A stretch of DNA of 64,000 nucleotides from Caldilineaceae bacterium (GTDB lineage: Bacteria > Chloroflexota > Anaerolineae > Caldilineales > Caldilineaceae), in assembly GCA_958295845.1 (NCBI GenBank), contig OY282376.1, forward strand, positions 4,849,022 to 4,913,021, in the 5' to 3' direction. How positions within the stretch are numbered: position 1 is the first letter of the stretch; every line of letters starts with the position of its first letter. Shown piece after piece: positions 18,580-26,938 of this stretch. The notes beneath the pieces are model-generated. The model saw only the letters and a program-made list of their open reading frames with translations. It was not told the DNA's origin and searched no databases. The position numbers and the translations under genes are program-made.

Positions 18580-19433
18580 TGTAGACGCAGAGTGAAAAGC
18601 GTTAGAACGGCAAGGCTGACGAGCAGACAGTAGACGGAAAACAGATAGAGGCTGTTGCGGCGCACATAGGCCAACAAAAACCGGATTGCAACATACCCGC
18701 AGAGCGCGCTGGTGACGAAACCGACCAGCAGGGCCGGCAGCTCGGCAAACACAACCGATGGCTCGGTAGCCAGCGTGTCGCCGACCTGCAGCAGGCCGGC
18801 GCCCAGGAAGGCTGGCGCGCCCAAGAGAAAGCTGTAGCGAGTTGCTGCTTCGCGGCGCAGGCCCTGGGCCATGGCCGCGGCAATAGTCGTCCCACTACGG
18901 CTGATGCCCGGCGCCAGCGCCGCAGCCTGCGCCAGACCGATGAGGAATGACTGGCGCAACGACATTGCCGGCAGAGGCGCACGTGCGGCGACATTGCGGG
19001 ACATCCATTCGCTGCCGGCCAACAACAGGGCCGTCACCGCCAGAAAGAAGGCAGCCGCCTGCGGCGTATGATAGAGCCGTTCCAGCGCATCCTTAAACAG
19101 CAGGCCGGTGATGGCAGCCGGAACCGACCCCAGGACGATAAACCAGCCCAGACGGGCGTTAAAGTCCGCCAACGAGGATGTCAGTCCGCCTCTTTTCAGA
19201 ATCATGGGGAGACTGCGAAGCGTAGCGCGGACGATGGCGGCAAAGTCCCGCCCAAAGACGGCCAGAATTGAGAGAAGCGTCCCCAGGTGCACGACTGTAT
19301 CGAAGAGAAGCGATGAAGACGGCCAGCCGAACAGCCAGGGGACGATAACCAGATGGCCGCTGCTGCTGACTGGCAAGAATTCACTGGCGCCCTGCACGAA
19401 ACCCAGGACAAACGCTTTGAAAAGGTCAAACAT
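18576..19433 (-). CDS. uppP: Undecaprenyl-diphosphatase (BacA/UppP)
   Basis: Integral membrane phosphatase that recycles undecaprenyl diphosphate, the lipid carrier for cell-wall and glycan precursors. Seven or eight hydrophobic segments are evident over 285 residues. Both family signatures are present: GASEFLPVSSSGHLVI (about 15-30), with the catalytic glutamate and serine-rich loop, and PGISRSGTTIAAA (about 174-186), with the catalytic arginine. Its stop overlaps the start of the PstS-like gene by 4 bp, so the two are coupled. Confidence 0.94.
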   Translation of the reverse strand: MFDLFKAFVLGFVQGASEFLPVSSSGHLVIVPWLFGWPSSSLLFDTVVHLGTLLSILAVFGRDFAAIVRATLRSLPMILKRGGLTSSLADFNARLGWFIVLGSVPAAITGLLFKDALERLYHTPQAAAFFLAVTALLLAGSEWMSRNVAARAPLPAMSLRQSFLIGLAQAAALAPGISRSGTTIAAAMAQGLRREAATRYSFLLGAPAFLGAGLLQVGDTLATEPSVVFAELPALLVGFVTSALCGYVAIRFLLAYVRRNSLYLFSVYCLLVSLAVLTLFTLRLQ

Positions 19434-19519
19434 ATCGTCACAGTTCTTAGCTTGTGTGCGTCAGCGGCGGTGCAGGGGGAGGGTATATCTCTTCGCTCTC
19501 CGTCGCTCTGCAGACCAAC

Positions 19520-20692
19520 CTATGTTGACGCGGCCGGCGTCGCCTCTGCTCTCCGCCGGCGCTGTTCATGCCGAACCCGCTGATCGGTTATCCGATAGGC
19601 ATGCAGAAATCGGTTCCGGAAGGATGCGAACGTCCCTTGCGCGATCTCCGCTCGAATCTGCTCCATCAACTGTAGCATAAAGTGGAGGTTATGGATCGTC
19701 GCGAGGCGCAGACCGCTGATTTCGCCGCTGACAGTGAGATGACGCAGGTAAGCGCGGCTGAAGGTACGGCATGTGTAACAGGCGCACGCCGCCTGGATGG
19801 GGCGGTCGTCTTCCGCGAATCGGGCATTGCGGATGTTGAGCCGGCCGGTCGGTGTCAGCAGTGTGCCGTTGCGGGCGATGCGGGTCGGCAGCACGCAGTC
19901 AAACAGATCAACGCCGCGCGAGACCGCCTCGATGATATCTTCGGGCGCGCCGACACCCATCAGATAGCGGGGCTTGTTCGCAGGCAGACGGGGACAGGTT
20001 GCGTCGAGCGTATCGTACATCTGCTCTTTCGTTTCGCCGACAGCCAGCCCGCCGATGGCATAGCCGGAAAAGTCGATTCCAGTCAGAATCCTGGCACTCT
20101 CTGCCCGCAGTTCCGGATAGATGCCCCCCTGCACGATGCCGAATAGAGCCTGATCGGGACGAGAATGGGCGGCTTTGCAGCGCTCGGCCCAGGCATGGGT
20201 ACGCGATAGCGCCTGGGCCAGATAGTCCGGATCGTGGGGATCGGCACACTCGTCCAATACCATTGCGATATCGGCGCCGAGCCGCTCCTCGATTTCGATC
20301 ACTCGTTCGGGCGTAAAGCGATGGGCCGATCCGTCGATATGGCTGCGAAATGTCACGCCGTCGGCGTCCAGCTGGCGCCGATGGGCCAGACTGAACACCT
20401 GATAGCCGCCGGAATCGGTCAGAATCGGGCCGTTCCAGCCCATAAAGTTGTGCAGGCCCCCGAGGCGTTCGATGCGCTCGTGGCCGGGACGCAGATAGAG
20501 ATGGTAGGTATTGGACAGGAGGATGGAAACGCCCAACTCCGTCAAATCGCGCGGTTCCAGTGTCTTGACGTTGGCAGCGGTACCCACGGGGGCAAATGCC
20601 GGCATCTCTACCGGACCGTGGGTCGTGCAGTAGGTGGAGCGGCGCGCTTGGCCGTCTGTCGCGTGAATCTGAAAATTGAACTGTGCGGTCAC
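19520..20692 (-). CDS. tgt: tRNA-guanine transglycosylase (Tgt)
   Basis: Exchanges guanine 34 of Asp, Asn, His and Tyr tRNAs for a queuosine precursor. The substrate-pocket motif DSGGYQVFSLAHRR lies near residue 91, with the general-base aspartate. GGLAVGETKEQM, the nucleophile region VDLFDCVLPTR, and the zinc site CACYTCRTFSRAYLRHL (CxCxxC plus a later His) follow in order. The length of 390 residues is normal. No other queuosine gene is in the window. Confidence 0.95.
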   Translation of the reverse strand: MTAQFNFQIHATDGQARRSTYCTTHGPVEMPAFAPVGTAANVKTLEPRDLTELGVSILLSNTYHLYLRPGHERIERLGGLHNFMGWNGPILTDSGGYQVFSLAHRRQLDADGVTFRSHIDGSAHRFTPERVIEIEERLGADIAMVLDECADPHDPDYLAQALSRTHAWAERCKAAHSRPDQALFGIVQGGIYPELRAESARILTGIDFSGYAIGGLAVGETKEQMYDTLDATCPRLPANKPRYLMGVGAPEDIIEAVSRGVDLFDCVLPTRIARNGTLLTPTGRLNIRNARFAEDDRPIQAACACYTCRTFSRAYLRHLTVSGEISGLRLATIHNLHFMLQLMEQIRAEIAQGTFASFRNRFLHAYRITDQRVRHEQRRRRAEATPAAST

Positions 20693-20714
20693 TTCAGCCT
20701 CATATCAGGTCGGA

Positions 20715-20756
20715 AACAAAAAAGCAGAAAAAACGCTATCGCATTCCTTCTGCTTT
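20715..20756 (-). terminator. Rho-independent terminator after the Uma2-family gene
   Basis: On the minus strand a 9-bp perfect stem, AAAGCAGAA with TTCTGCTTT, encloses an 18-base loop and runs into TTTGTTT. It lies about 50 bp after the Uma2-family stop and just upstream of tgt. Confidence 0.75.
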
Positions 20757-20807
20757 GTCAATGCAGTTTCTTCAAAAGGACGTAGCCCAAACCAGAACGA
20801 ACCGAAT

Positions 20808-21767
20808 TCAGGAACGTCGTTGGCGCAGACGGGCCAGCTCGGCTTTCAGCGTCTGCGCCTCTTCTTCGGCAGCGCGTCGGGCGGCCGCTTCGGCATCTGC
20901 GCGCTGCTTCGCGGCGTCGGCGCGTTCTTCCGCCTTTTCAACTCTAGTCTCAGCGTCCCGCAGTTCGGGAATGACATAGCCCGCATACACATCGTCCCGA
21001 GCCAGTTCCGCCAGGCGAGGCTCTCGCAGCAGATCTTCACGGCGGAACTGGAGGCCGGGCAACACCTGTGAACGGATCACCCCTGCTTCGTCCGGCTCGA
21101 TCTCTTCATAGTCCCCCGCGACGCCAAGCCGGTAGAAATGCATGTGCCTGCCGGTGGGGTCAAGGATGTAGTATTCCTTCACCCCGGCGCGGGCATACCC
21201 TTCTCGTTTTTCTTCAGTATCCCGCTTGACCTCCGCCGATGTCGAGTCGGACAGCTCCTCCACGATCATATCGCAGACACCCATATAGGAGCGCTGATCA
21301 TCCGCGCCCCAAGGCGCCGGATTGTCGTCCAGGATAATGCCGATGTCAGGCTTGAATACCACTTCCCACTTCTCCGAAGGCAGACTTTCATCTGGGACCG
21401 ACATGTAGGCGCCGGTTTCCAAGCATAGTAGCTTTGCAATGGGATTCACTTCGAGATAGCAACTCAGGAGGCGAAAGAACCAGCGATACTGCTCGGTCTG
21501 GGCATAGTTGGGCAAAGGCTTGGCCTCCAGGATGCCGTTATTCCATTCGTAACTGACGTCGACGTTCGGGTGAGGGCGTTCATACCACGTCTCCCAGTAC
21601 TCTTCCAGAGTAACGCGGAGGCCGTGGGCAGGTGCCCAGTTTTCGATACGCTCAAATTGCGAAGGGGCGGCAGTGTCTGCAGGCTTGTCGGACTGCGACG
21701 CGCCGTTGGTCTGGGTGGGCTCCGCCTGTTTCCGCTGCACCTTATGGACGATCTCTCTGGGGTCCAT
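20808..21767 (-). CDS. Uma2-family (DUF820) putative endonuclease with C-terminal coiled coil
   Basis: Belongs to the Uma2/DUF820 group, which has a PD-(D/E)xK nuclease-like fold and is expanded in Cyanobacteria and Chloroflexota. Function is not established. The core spans about residues 50-260: VTLEEYWETW, a strand with FKPDIGIILDD (putative metal-binding Asp), VCDMIVEELS and YARAGVKEYYILDP. Residues 265-315 form an Ala/Glu/Arg-rich coiled coil (AEERADAAKQRADAEAAARR). The N-terminal 45 residues are polar and variable. It is a single gene, closed by its own terminator. Confidence 0.8.
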   Translation of the reverse strand: MDPREIVHKVQRKQAEPTQTNGASQSDKPADTAAPSQFERIENWAPAHGLRVTLEEYWETWYERPHPNVDVSYEWNNGILEAKPLPNYAQTEQYRWFFRLLSCYLEVNPIAKLLCLETGAYMSVPDESLPSEKWEVVFKPDIGIILDDNPAPWGADDQRSYMGVCDMIVEELSDSTSAEVKRDTEEKREGYARAGVKEYYILDPTGRHMHFYRLGVAGDYEEIEPDEAGVIRSQVLPGLQFRREDLLREPRLAELARDDVYAGYVIPELRDAETRVEKAEERADAAKQRADAEAAARRAAEEEAQTLKAELARLRQRRS

Positions 21768-21945
21768 GCATTCTCCTCTTCGCCATTGGTGGCTTCAATG
21801 TGCGCCGCAGCCTTATACGGAGAGTCTACCACCTCCCACTGGGCTGACGCAACGGCGCCCGGCTTCATGGGCAGGGCAAACGCTTGACAGTTCGGACGCC
21901 CCAATAGCCAGCGATAGGCAGCCACTCAGTGCGCCCCTACCCGAG

Positions 21946-23049
21946 TCAGGCCGCTTGGGCGAAGAGCTCTTCCTTGGAATTATCCCCGGCTTCGCTGTCC
22001 TGCGCGGCCTTATCTTTGGCTTCTTCTTTCAGCGCAAGATTGATGGGCAGCCCGGTCTGCTCCCGTATCATGCTGTCGATCTGCGCGGCGATATCGGTTT
22101 TGTCGCCGAGAAAGGCTTTGGCGTTTTCCCGGCCCTGTCCCAGGCGAAGATCGCCGAAGCGGTAGAAGGCGCCGCGCTTTTCGATGATGTCGAAGTCGAC
22201 GCCCAGGTCCAGCAGGTCTCCTTGTGTGCTGACCCCTTCGTTGTACATGATGTCGAACTCCGCCACCTTGAACGGCGCGGCCACCTTGTTTTTGCGCACC
22301 GTCACGCGCGTGCGGTTCCCGATCACGTCACTCCCCTGTTTGATCGACTGGATCCGCCGCACGTCCAAGCGCACACTGGCGTAGAACTTCAGCGCCATGC
22401 CGCCCGACGTCGTCTCCGGATTGCCAAACATGATCCCGATCTTCTGACGCAGCTGATTGGTGAAGATCAGGCTCGTGTCGGTCGTCTTCACCGCGCCCAC
22501 CAGCTTGCGCAGGGCCTGGCTCATCAGCCGCGCCTGCAGGCCGACGTGGCTGTCTCCCATCTCACCTTCGATCTCCGCACGCGGCACCAGCGCGGCAACA
22601 CTGTCCACCACGACGATGTCCATCGCGCCCGAACGCACCAGCGCTTCGGCAATCTCCAGCGCCTGCTCACCTGTATCCGGCTGCGATACGTACAGGTCCT
22701 CGACATCCACTCCGATCTTGCGCGCATAGCCAGGGTCCAGCGCATGCTCCACATCGACAAAGCCGCAGACGCCGCCCAACCGCTGCGATTCGGCGATGGC
22801 ATGCAGACACAGGGTCGTCTTGCCCGAGCTCTCCGGGCCATACACCTCGATGATGCGCCCGCGGGGAATGCCGCCCACACCCAGCGCGATGTCCAGGCTC
22901 AGGCTGCCCGTCGGGATCGAGGCCACGTCCAGCCGGGTTGACTCCCCCAGCCGCATGATGATTCCATCGCCATAGCGTTTGTTCAGGTTGGCAATGGTTA
23001 CTTCCAGCGCTTTAGCCGGCCCACTGTCGGCTGATCGTTTTGTTGTCAT
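21946..23049 (-). CDS. recA: Recombinase RecA
   Basis: DNA strand-exchange ATPase and LexA co-protease. Visible features are the start with KALEVTIANLNKRYGDG, Walker A GPESSGKTT (about 70-78), Walker B region DIVVVDSVAAL, loop L1 GDSHVGLQARLMSQALRK and loop L2 IGIMFGNPETTSGG. The acidic, Gln/Asp/Glu-rich C-terminus is typical. Length is 367 residues. The upstream region carries a near-consensus promoter with an SOS box in its spacer. This is one of the clearest regulatory signals in the window. Confidence 0.98.
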   Translation of the reverse strand: MTTKRSADSGPAKALEVTIANLNKRYGDGIIMRLGESTRLDVASIPTGSLSLDIALGVGGIPRGRIIEVYGPESSGKTTLCLHAIAESQRLGGVCGFVDVEHALDPGYARKIGVDVEDLYVSQPDTGEQALEIAEALVRSGAMDIVVVDSVAALVPRAEIEGEMGDSHVGLQARLMSQALRKLVGAVKTTDTSLIFTNQLRQKIGIMFGNPETTSGGMALKFYASVRLDVRRIQSIKQGSDVIGNRTRVTVRKNKVAAPFKVAEFDIMYNEGVSTQGDLLDLGVDFDIIEKRGAFYRFGDLRLGQGRENAKAFLGDKTDIAAQIDSMIREQTGLPINLALKEEAKDKAAQDSEAGDNSKEELFAQAA

Positions 23050-23150
23050 CGTTCTCCCCTACGGTCTGTTATCGGCATCCACTGTTTTGATCGCCGCGCC
23101 TCTTCTGCGTGGAGGCGCCAGGGTAATTCCCGAAAATACTGACTGAATTC

Positions 23151-23180
23151 ATTATAGAACATACGTTCAGTTTCTGTCAA
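23151..23180 (-). promoter_or_regulatory. recA promoter, TTGACA-N18-TATAAT
   Basis: Read on the minus strand, a perfect -35 TTGACA (23180-23175) and a perfect -10 TATAAT (23156-23151) are separated by 18 bases. The start codon is about 100 bases downstream. The SOS box fills 12 of the 18 spacer bases, directly abutting the -10. Confidence 0.88.
23157..23168. promoter_or_regulatory. LexA/SOS box in the recA promoter
   Basis: GAACATACGTTC matches the Gram-positive-type LexA operator GAAC-N4-GTTC, with ATAC fitting the preferred RNRY centre. Its position between -35 and -10 would let bound repressor exclude RNA polymerase. Confidence 0.85.
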
Positions 23181-23194
23181 AACAGCTTCACGGC

Positions 23195-23223
23195 GGGGTG
23201 CATCCCAGATTTGGGGTGTGAAC
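23195..23223. repeat. Dispersed palindromic intergenic repeat, copy A
   Basis: Contains GCATCCCAGATTTGGGGTG followed by TGAAC. Near-copies occur at 17526-17556 and 31508-31534. All three are intergenic and have an internal CCCA/TGGG palindrome. Confidence 0.6.
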
Positions 23224-23819
23224 AGTCAGGGCGGGAGATTATGCTGGAGGCAACTGGAACTGTTTCCCAGTTCTTGGAGAAGCGCAGAGCAGGCACAGGG
23301 CCTGTCCCTACCGGAGCGGTCGAGGAATACTGTTGGCTAGACACCTTGCTCTAGACACCTTGCTGGGGAAGAATGAGCACGGTGGCTCGCAAGGGCGGGG
23401 CGTTGCGGGGGCGCAGCCCCTGCACAAGAGAGGGCCGAAGGCCCGAACGCCCAAAAACCAGGAGAGAGTGAAGAGGAGAGAGAAAAGAGGAGGGCGGAGT
23501 GAGAGGCCCCCTCGTTGGGCTCTATGGGGCGCGGCGAACTGGGTAAGGCCAGGTCGACCTGATGCTGGATGATGCGACCTCCTTTCGCGTCAGCGGGGGG
23601 CAATGGTTGCGGTGCGCTCTGCGGAGACGCGAAGCGGACCGGAATCCGTCATTGCGGGCGCAATTCGGAATCTTTCGTTATCCAATTCTTGTCTTTTGAA
23701 GGCAACAGCGACTATAATCCTCGCGCGATTCAGGTCTCCTCATCCGGACTACAGATCTCATCTACTTCAGACGTGTATAGGAAAACCTCCATTCCCACTT
23801 CAGAACTGACCCTGCTACT
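23224..23819. other. Long intergenic region upstream of recA
   Basis: About 600 bp with no convincing gene. Two short open frames on opposite strands (23333-23572 and 23337-23603) lack ribosome sites and cover a GC-rich repeat also found at 31640-31692, so I treat them as non-coding. A 13-bp direct repeat, TAGACACCTTGCT, occurs twice near 23337-23364. Confidence 0.5.
23402..23453. repeat. About 52-bp GC-rich intergenic repeat, copy A
   Basis: Contains GGGGGCGCAGCCCC and GGGCCGAAGGCCC hairpins. A copy in the opposite orientation at 31640-31692 matches it at roughly nine of ten bases. Confidence 0.65.
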
Positions 23820-23852
23820 GTGCCCAACCGCGGCGCGTCATTTGGACCTGGC

Positions 23853-24191
23853 ATGAGTGTAAATCGTCGAAAACTGAACAGAGCCTGGGAGACGCTGCGG
23901 TCGCTGCCGATCCCTGCCATCGGCTCCGATCGCCTGGTCGACCTGCATGATGACCTTCTGTATTACGACACGGTGATTGCGCAGGAGATGCGGGAGTATC
24001 TGCGGGGGCGTGTCATCAATCGCATCCGCGTGCAGATCGACTGGGAGTTGGAGGAGACGCTGCGGTCGTTCAAGCCGCAGTCATCAGCGGAAATGGAGTG
24101 CAGGCGGGAGCTGCTGCGCTACAAACGTCGCATTGATGACGTGGTGCGCCAACTGCTCCTCGGCCAGCCGGACGAACACCCTCTCGAATAA
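23853..24191 (+). CDS. Hypothetical 112-residue helical protein
   Basis: I do not recognise this protein. The frame is open from 23820, but the ATG at 23853 gives a sensible start (MSVNRRKLNRAWETL). The product is hydrophilic and mostly helical, with alternating acidic and basic residues and no signal or membrane segment. Repeated Arg/Leu heptad-like spacing (LRGRVINRIRVQIDWELEETLR) suggests an amphipathic bundle. It is a single-gene unit followed directly by a terminator-like hairpin, which supports it being real. Its ribosome site is weak. Confidence 0.55.
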   Translation: MSVNRRKLNRAWETLRSLPIPAIGSDRLVDLHDDLLYYDTVIAQEMREYLRGRVINRIRVQIDWELEETLRSFKPQSSAEMECRRELLRYKRRIDDVVRQLLLGQPDEHPLE

Positions 24192-24215
24192 GAAAGCGGC
24201 AGCTTTCCCCTTTTC
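24192..24215 (+). terminator. Terminator-like hairpin between the hypothetical gene and lysA
   Basis: GAAAGC pairs with GCTTTC across a 4-base GGCA loop, followed by CCCTTTTC. It lies immediately after the hypothetical gene's stop and between two convergent genes. Confidence 0.55.
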
Positions 24216-24221
24216 AGTCCT

Positions 24222-25547
24222 TTAAGCGATATCCCTTAGCAGGAGATCATCGACCGTTTCCCGGCGCTGCGCCAGCTGCGCGGCTCCGTCGCGCAGCATC
24301 ACTACGGCCGGCCGCAGGGCTCCGTTGTAGTTGCTGGCCATCATCAGCTGGTAGGCGCCGCTGACCGGAACAGCCAGCAGTTCCCCGGGTTTGATTTCGG
24401 GCAGAGGCAGGTCCTCTATCAGGAGATCGCCGCTCTCGCAGTATGGACCGGCCAGCCAGGCGTTTTCTGAAATCGGCGGCCTGTTCAACGGGTCGGTGAC
24501 CGGCAGGGCAGAATAGCGGGCCTGGTAGAGAGCCGGGCGAATGTTGTCCGCCATCCCGCCATCGAGAAGAAGCCAACGCCGACTCCCCGCTTGCTTGACA
24601 GTTCCCACACGATAGATGGCAACGCCGGCGCGGGCGACAAGGCTGCGCCCCGGCTCCACCTGCAGACGGGGCAAGGGCGGAGAATAGGACGATAGGTTCT
24701 CTGCCAGCGCGGCCGCGACAGTCGCGACGTATGCCTCGATCGACTGATGGGGGAGATCCGCTTCGTGGTAGGCGATGCCCCAGCCGCCGCCGGGACTGAG
24801 CGCCTGGGGCCACCAGTTGAGCTCCTGGTGCAGACGGCCTATCAGTTCGCATACCACATCCAGAGCGGGCAGGACCTCTTCGGCCGCGTGGAAATGCGAT
24901 CCCTGGTGGAAGTGGAGCCCGGTCACGGGCAGTTCATTCCGCTGGCAGAAAGCGACGGCATCGACACATTCACCTGCGTCCATCCCGAATTTGCTGTCGC
25001 GCTGACCTGTTTGGCGGAACTGATGTGTGTCGACGGCGTAACCAGGCCGAATCCGCAACCAGAGAGCGGGCGCAGGGCCGCGGTCATGGACCAACTGAGC
25101 GATGCCTTCCAACTCAGGCAAGTTGTCGACGACGAGCGTGCCGGCCTGGGCAAGTCCGGCCTGTAGATCCGCCCGACTCTTGTTCACGCCGTGCATCAGA
25201 AGCTGGGCGCGCGGGACACCGGCAGTGCGGGCAATGTGCATCTCGCCGATGCCGGTGCAGTCCAGGAGCAGGCCATGCGCCGCCATCAAATGGGCCATGG
25301 CCAGATTGAGAGATGCTTTGCCGGCATAGGTGATGCCGGTGGGGCCGGGATAGTGGCGATTGAGGGCATCCTGATAGGCGTGAACGGCGTTGTCGATGGT
25401 CTCCTCATCATAAATATACAGGGGTGTACCGAATTCGGCGGCCAGCTCGTTCAGGTCACGGCCGCCAACGTGGAGCGCGGGTGTGCCACGCTTATCAGGG
25501 GTCAGCGCTACGGTGCCGGGGAAGAGTGAGAGACGGTCACGATACAT
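24222..25547 (-). CDS. lysA: Diaminopimelate decarboxylase
   Basis: PLP enzyme that makes L-lysine from meso-diaminopimelate. The alanine-racemase-like barrel has the Schiff-base lysine in TYAGKASLNLA near residue 76. HFHQGSHFH, then LSPGGGWGIAY (the glycine-rich PLP-phosphate loop) and EPGRSLVARAG follow. The C-terminal domain holds GPYCESGDLL, where the Cys and Glu contact substrate across the dimer, and VSGAYQLMMASNYNG. Length 441 is normal. ATG 25547 is preceded by AAAGG at 8 bases. Confidence 0.95.
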   Translation of the reverse strand: MYRDRLSLFPGTVALTPDKRGTPALHVGGRDLNELAAEFGTPLYIYDEETIDNAVHAYQDALNRHYPGPTGITYAGKASLNLAMAHLMAAHGLLLDCTGIGEMHIARTAGVPRAQLLMHGVNKSRADLQAGLAQAGTLVVDNLPELEGIAQLVHDRGPAPALWLRIRPGYAVDTHQFRQTGQRDSKFGMDAGECVDAVAFCQRNELPVTGLHFHQGSHFHAAEEVLPALDVVCELIGRLHQELNWWPQALSPGGGWGIAYHEADLPHQSIEAYVATVAAALAENLSSYSPPLPRLQVEPGRSLVARAGVAIYRVGTVKQAGSRRWLLLDGGMADNIRPALYQARYSALPVTDPLNRPPISENAWLAGPYCESGDLLIEDLPLPEIKPGELLAVPVSGAYQLMMASNYNGALRPAVVMLRDGAAQLAQRRETVDDLLLRDIA

Positions 25548-25578
25548 CGCAAGAGCCTTTTGGTTCGGGTAGGTTTTG

Positions 25579-25632
25579 GCGGCGAATACTATTGATGCGG
25601 CGAATACTATTGATGCGGCGAATACTATTGAT
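25579..25632. repeat. Three tandem copies of an 18-bp unit upstream of lysA
   Basis: GCGGCGAATACTATTGAT is repeated three times without mismatch or gap, about 30-85 bp before the lysA start codon on its 5' side. The unit contains AATACTATT. It could be a simple slippage product or a repeated operator. Confidence 0.9.
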
Positions 25633-25675
25633 TTGGACTGCAGTATGACAGCCTGACGACAGCGATATGCAGAAT

Positions 25676-26593
25676 CTACAGGAGGACCAAGAGGATTCCG
25701 CCGATCGTGATCAGGCCGCCGATGATGCTGTTGAAGGAAGGGATCTCGCGCAACAGAAGCGCGCCCAGCAGCACGCCGCCCAGCACCTCCTGCGTGGCGA
25801 TAAGATTGACATAGGTGGCGTTCACTCGCCGCAGCGCCGCGTTGTAGAGGGTATGGCCGAAGGCCAGGGGGAAGACGCCCAGGCCGACTATGCTGGCGAC
25901 GGCGGGCCAGTTGAAGCTGCCCGGGGCATGGGACGCAACCGCGGCTGGGAGCAACCAGAGCGCAGCCAGCACGTAGACTGCGCCGGCATACACCAGCAGA
26001 GGAAAGCGTTCTCGCTGGCTGCGGCCGGCTATGCTGTAGACAGCGTATGTGATGGCGCTGCCCAGAGCCAGCAGATCACCAATCAACATGCGGGGGCTGA
26101 AGTTGTAGGATTCGCTGCCGCTTTGCCGAACGAGCGCCAGTACCGGCTCGAACCCGGAGAGGACGGCCACGCCCAGGACAGCGACGAGGATGCCCAGCCA
26201 TTTGCGCTTCGACAGCGGTTCCCGGAGCCAGAAGCGGGACAGCAGCGCCACCCAGATCGGGGCTGTATACATAATCGCGAGGCTATTGGTGATTGACGTA
26301 AATTCGAGGGAGTAAGCGTAAAAGAAGAAGTGGAGAGCGGCGACCAGCCCGATGAGGACAAGACGGGGCCAACCGGACGCGAGGAGGCCGCGCCCATTGG
26401 GGGCGGGCAATGCCCCACGGCTGCGAATCAAGACCGCGCCTGACACGACGATGCCGGCGACGAGGAGACGACCGGCTGCGATCTCGAAAGAGGACACCGA
26501 GCGGGCGGCCCACCGTACCAGCACGGGGCTGGTGCTGAAGAAGATAACGGCGATCGCTACCAGGGCCAGCCCGCGGCGTTCTTCGACTGTCAC
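25676..26593 (-). CDS. EamA/DMT-superfamily transporter
   Basis: Inner-membrane carrier of the drug/metabolite transporter superfamily. Ten hydrophobic segments in two EamA halves span 305 residues. The first half includes LALVAIAVIFFSTSPVLVRWA and the helix-4 region EFTSITNSLAIMYTAPIW. The second half begins GDLLALGSAITYAVYSI. GTG 26593 is the likely start, and no good Shine-Dalgarno is visible. The substrate is unknown; family members export amino acids, nucleosides or sugars. The 43-residue membrane peptide gene is about 70 bp upstream on the same strand. Confidence 0.85.
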   Translation of the reverse strand: MTVEERRGLALVAIAVIFFSTSPVLVRWAARSVSSFEIAAGRLLVAGIVVSGAVLIRSRGALPAPNGRGLLASGWPRLVLIGLVAALHFFFYAYSLEFTSITNSLAIMYTAPIWVALLSRFWLREPLSKRKWLGILVAVLGVAVLSGFEPVLALVRQSGSESYNFSPRMLIGDLLALGSAITYAVYSIAGRSQRERFPLLVYAGAVYVLAALWLLPAAVASHAPGSFNWPAVASIVGLGVFPLAFGHTLYNAALRRVNATYVNLIATQEVLGGVLLGALLLREIPSFNSIIGGLITIGGILLVLL

Positions 26594-26660
26594 AGGAGTG
26601 GTCCAGACTGTGCGCGGGCGTGTGACCTGCGCTTCCAGGGGTGGAGATCTCTTGGCCGTT

Positions 26661-26792
26661 CTAAGGAGCGGCGGGCGTAATCGCCACGTAGACCAGGCTC
26701 AACACCATGCTGAGCGCAATCAACAGGCTGAGAAAGTAGAAGATCTTTTGGCTGCGGCTCAAGCGGCGGCGTCTGCCCTGTCTACGGCTCAT
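26661..26792 (-). CDS. 43-residue single-pass membrane peptide
   Basis: A short gene missed by length filters. It starts at ATG 26792 with AAAGGGA 8 bases upstream and ends at TAG 26663-26661. The peptide has a very basic start (MSRRQGRRRRLSRSQK), then a single hydrophobic helix of about 22 residues (FYFLSLLIALSMVLSLVYVA) and a short ITPAAP end. This gives N-in topology by the positive-inside rule. Coding looks real because the ribosome site, charge pattern and helix agree. The function is unknown; small preprotein-channel or quality-control subunits have similar shapes. Confidence 0.62.
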   Translation of the reverse strand: MSRRQGRRRRLSRSQKIFYFLSLLIALSMVLSLVYVAITPAAP

Positions 26793-26938
26793 GCGCTGTC
26801 CCTTTCCGACAGAAATTCAAGTAATGGGAGTGATAAACACTTTCATCGAGATTTAGAATGAGTCCCATAAACCAGATGAATCATAGTCGAAATTGGTCTG
26901 TGAATCAAGGCGCACGGGTAACTGATTCGTTCCGGCGC

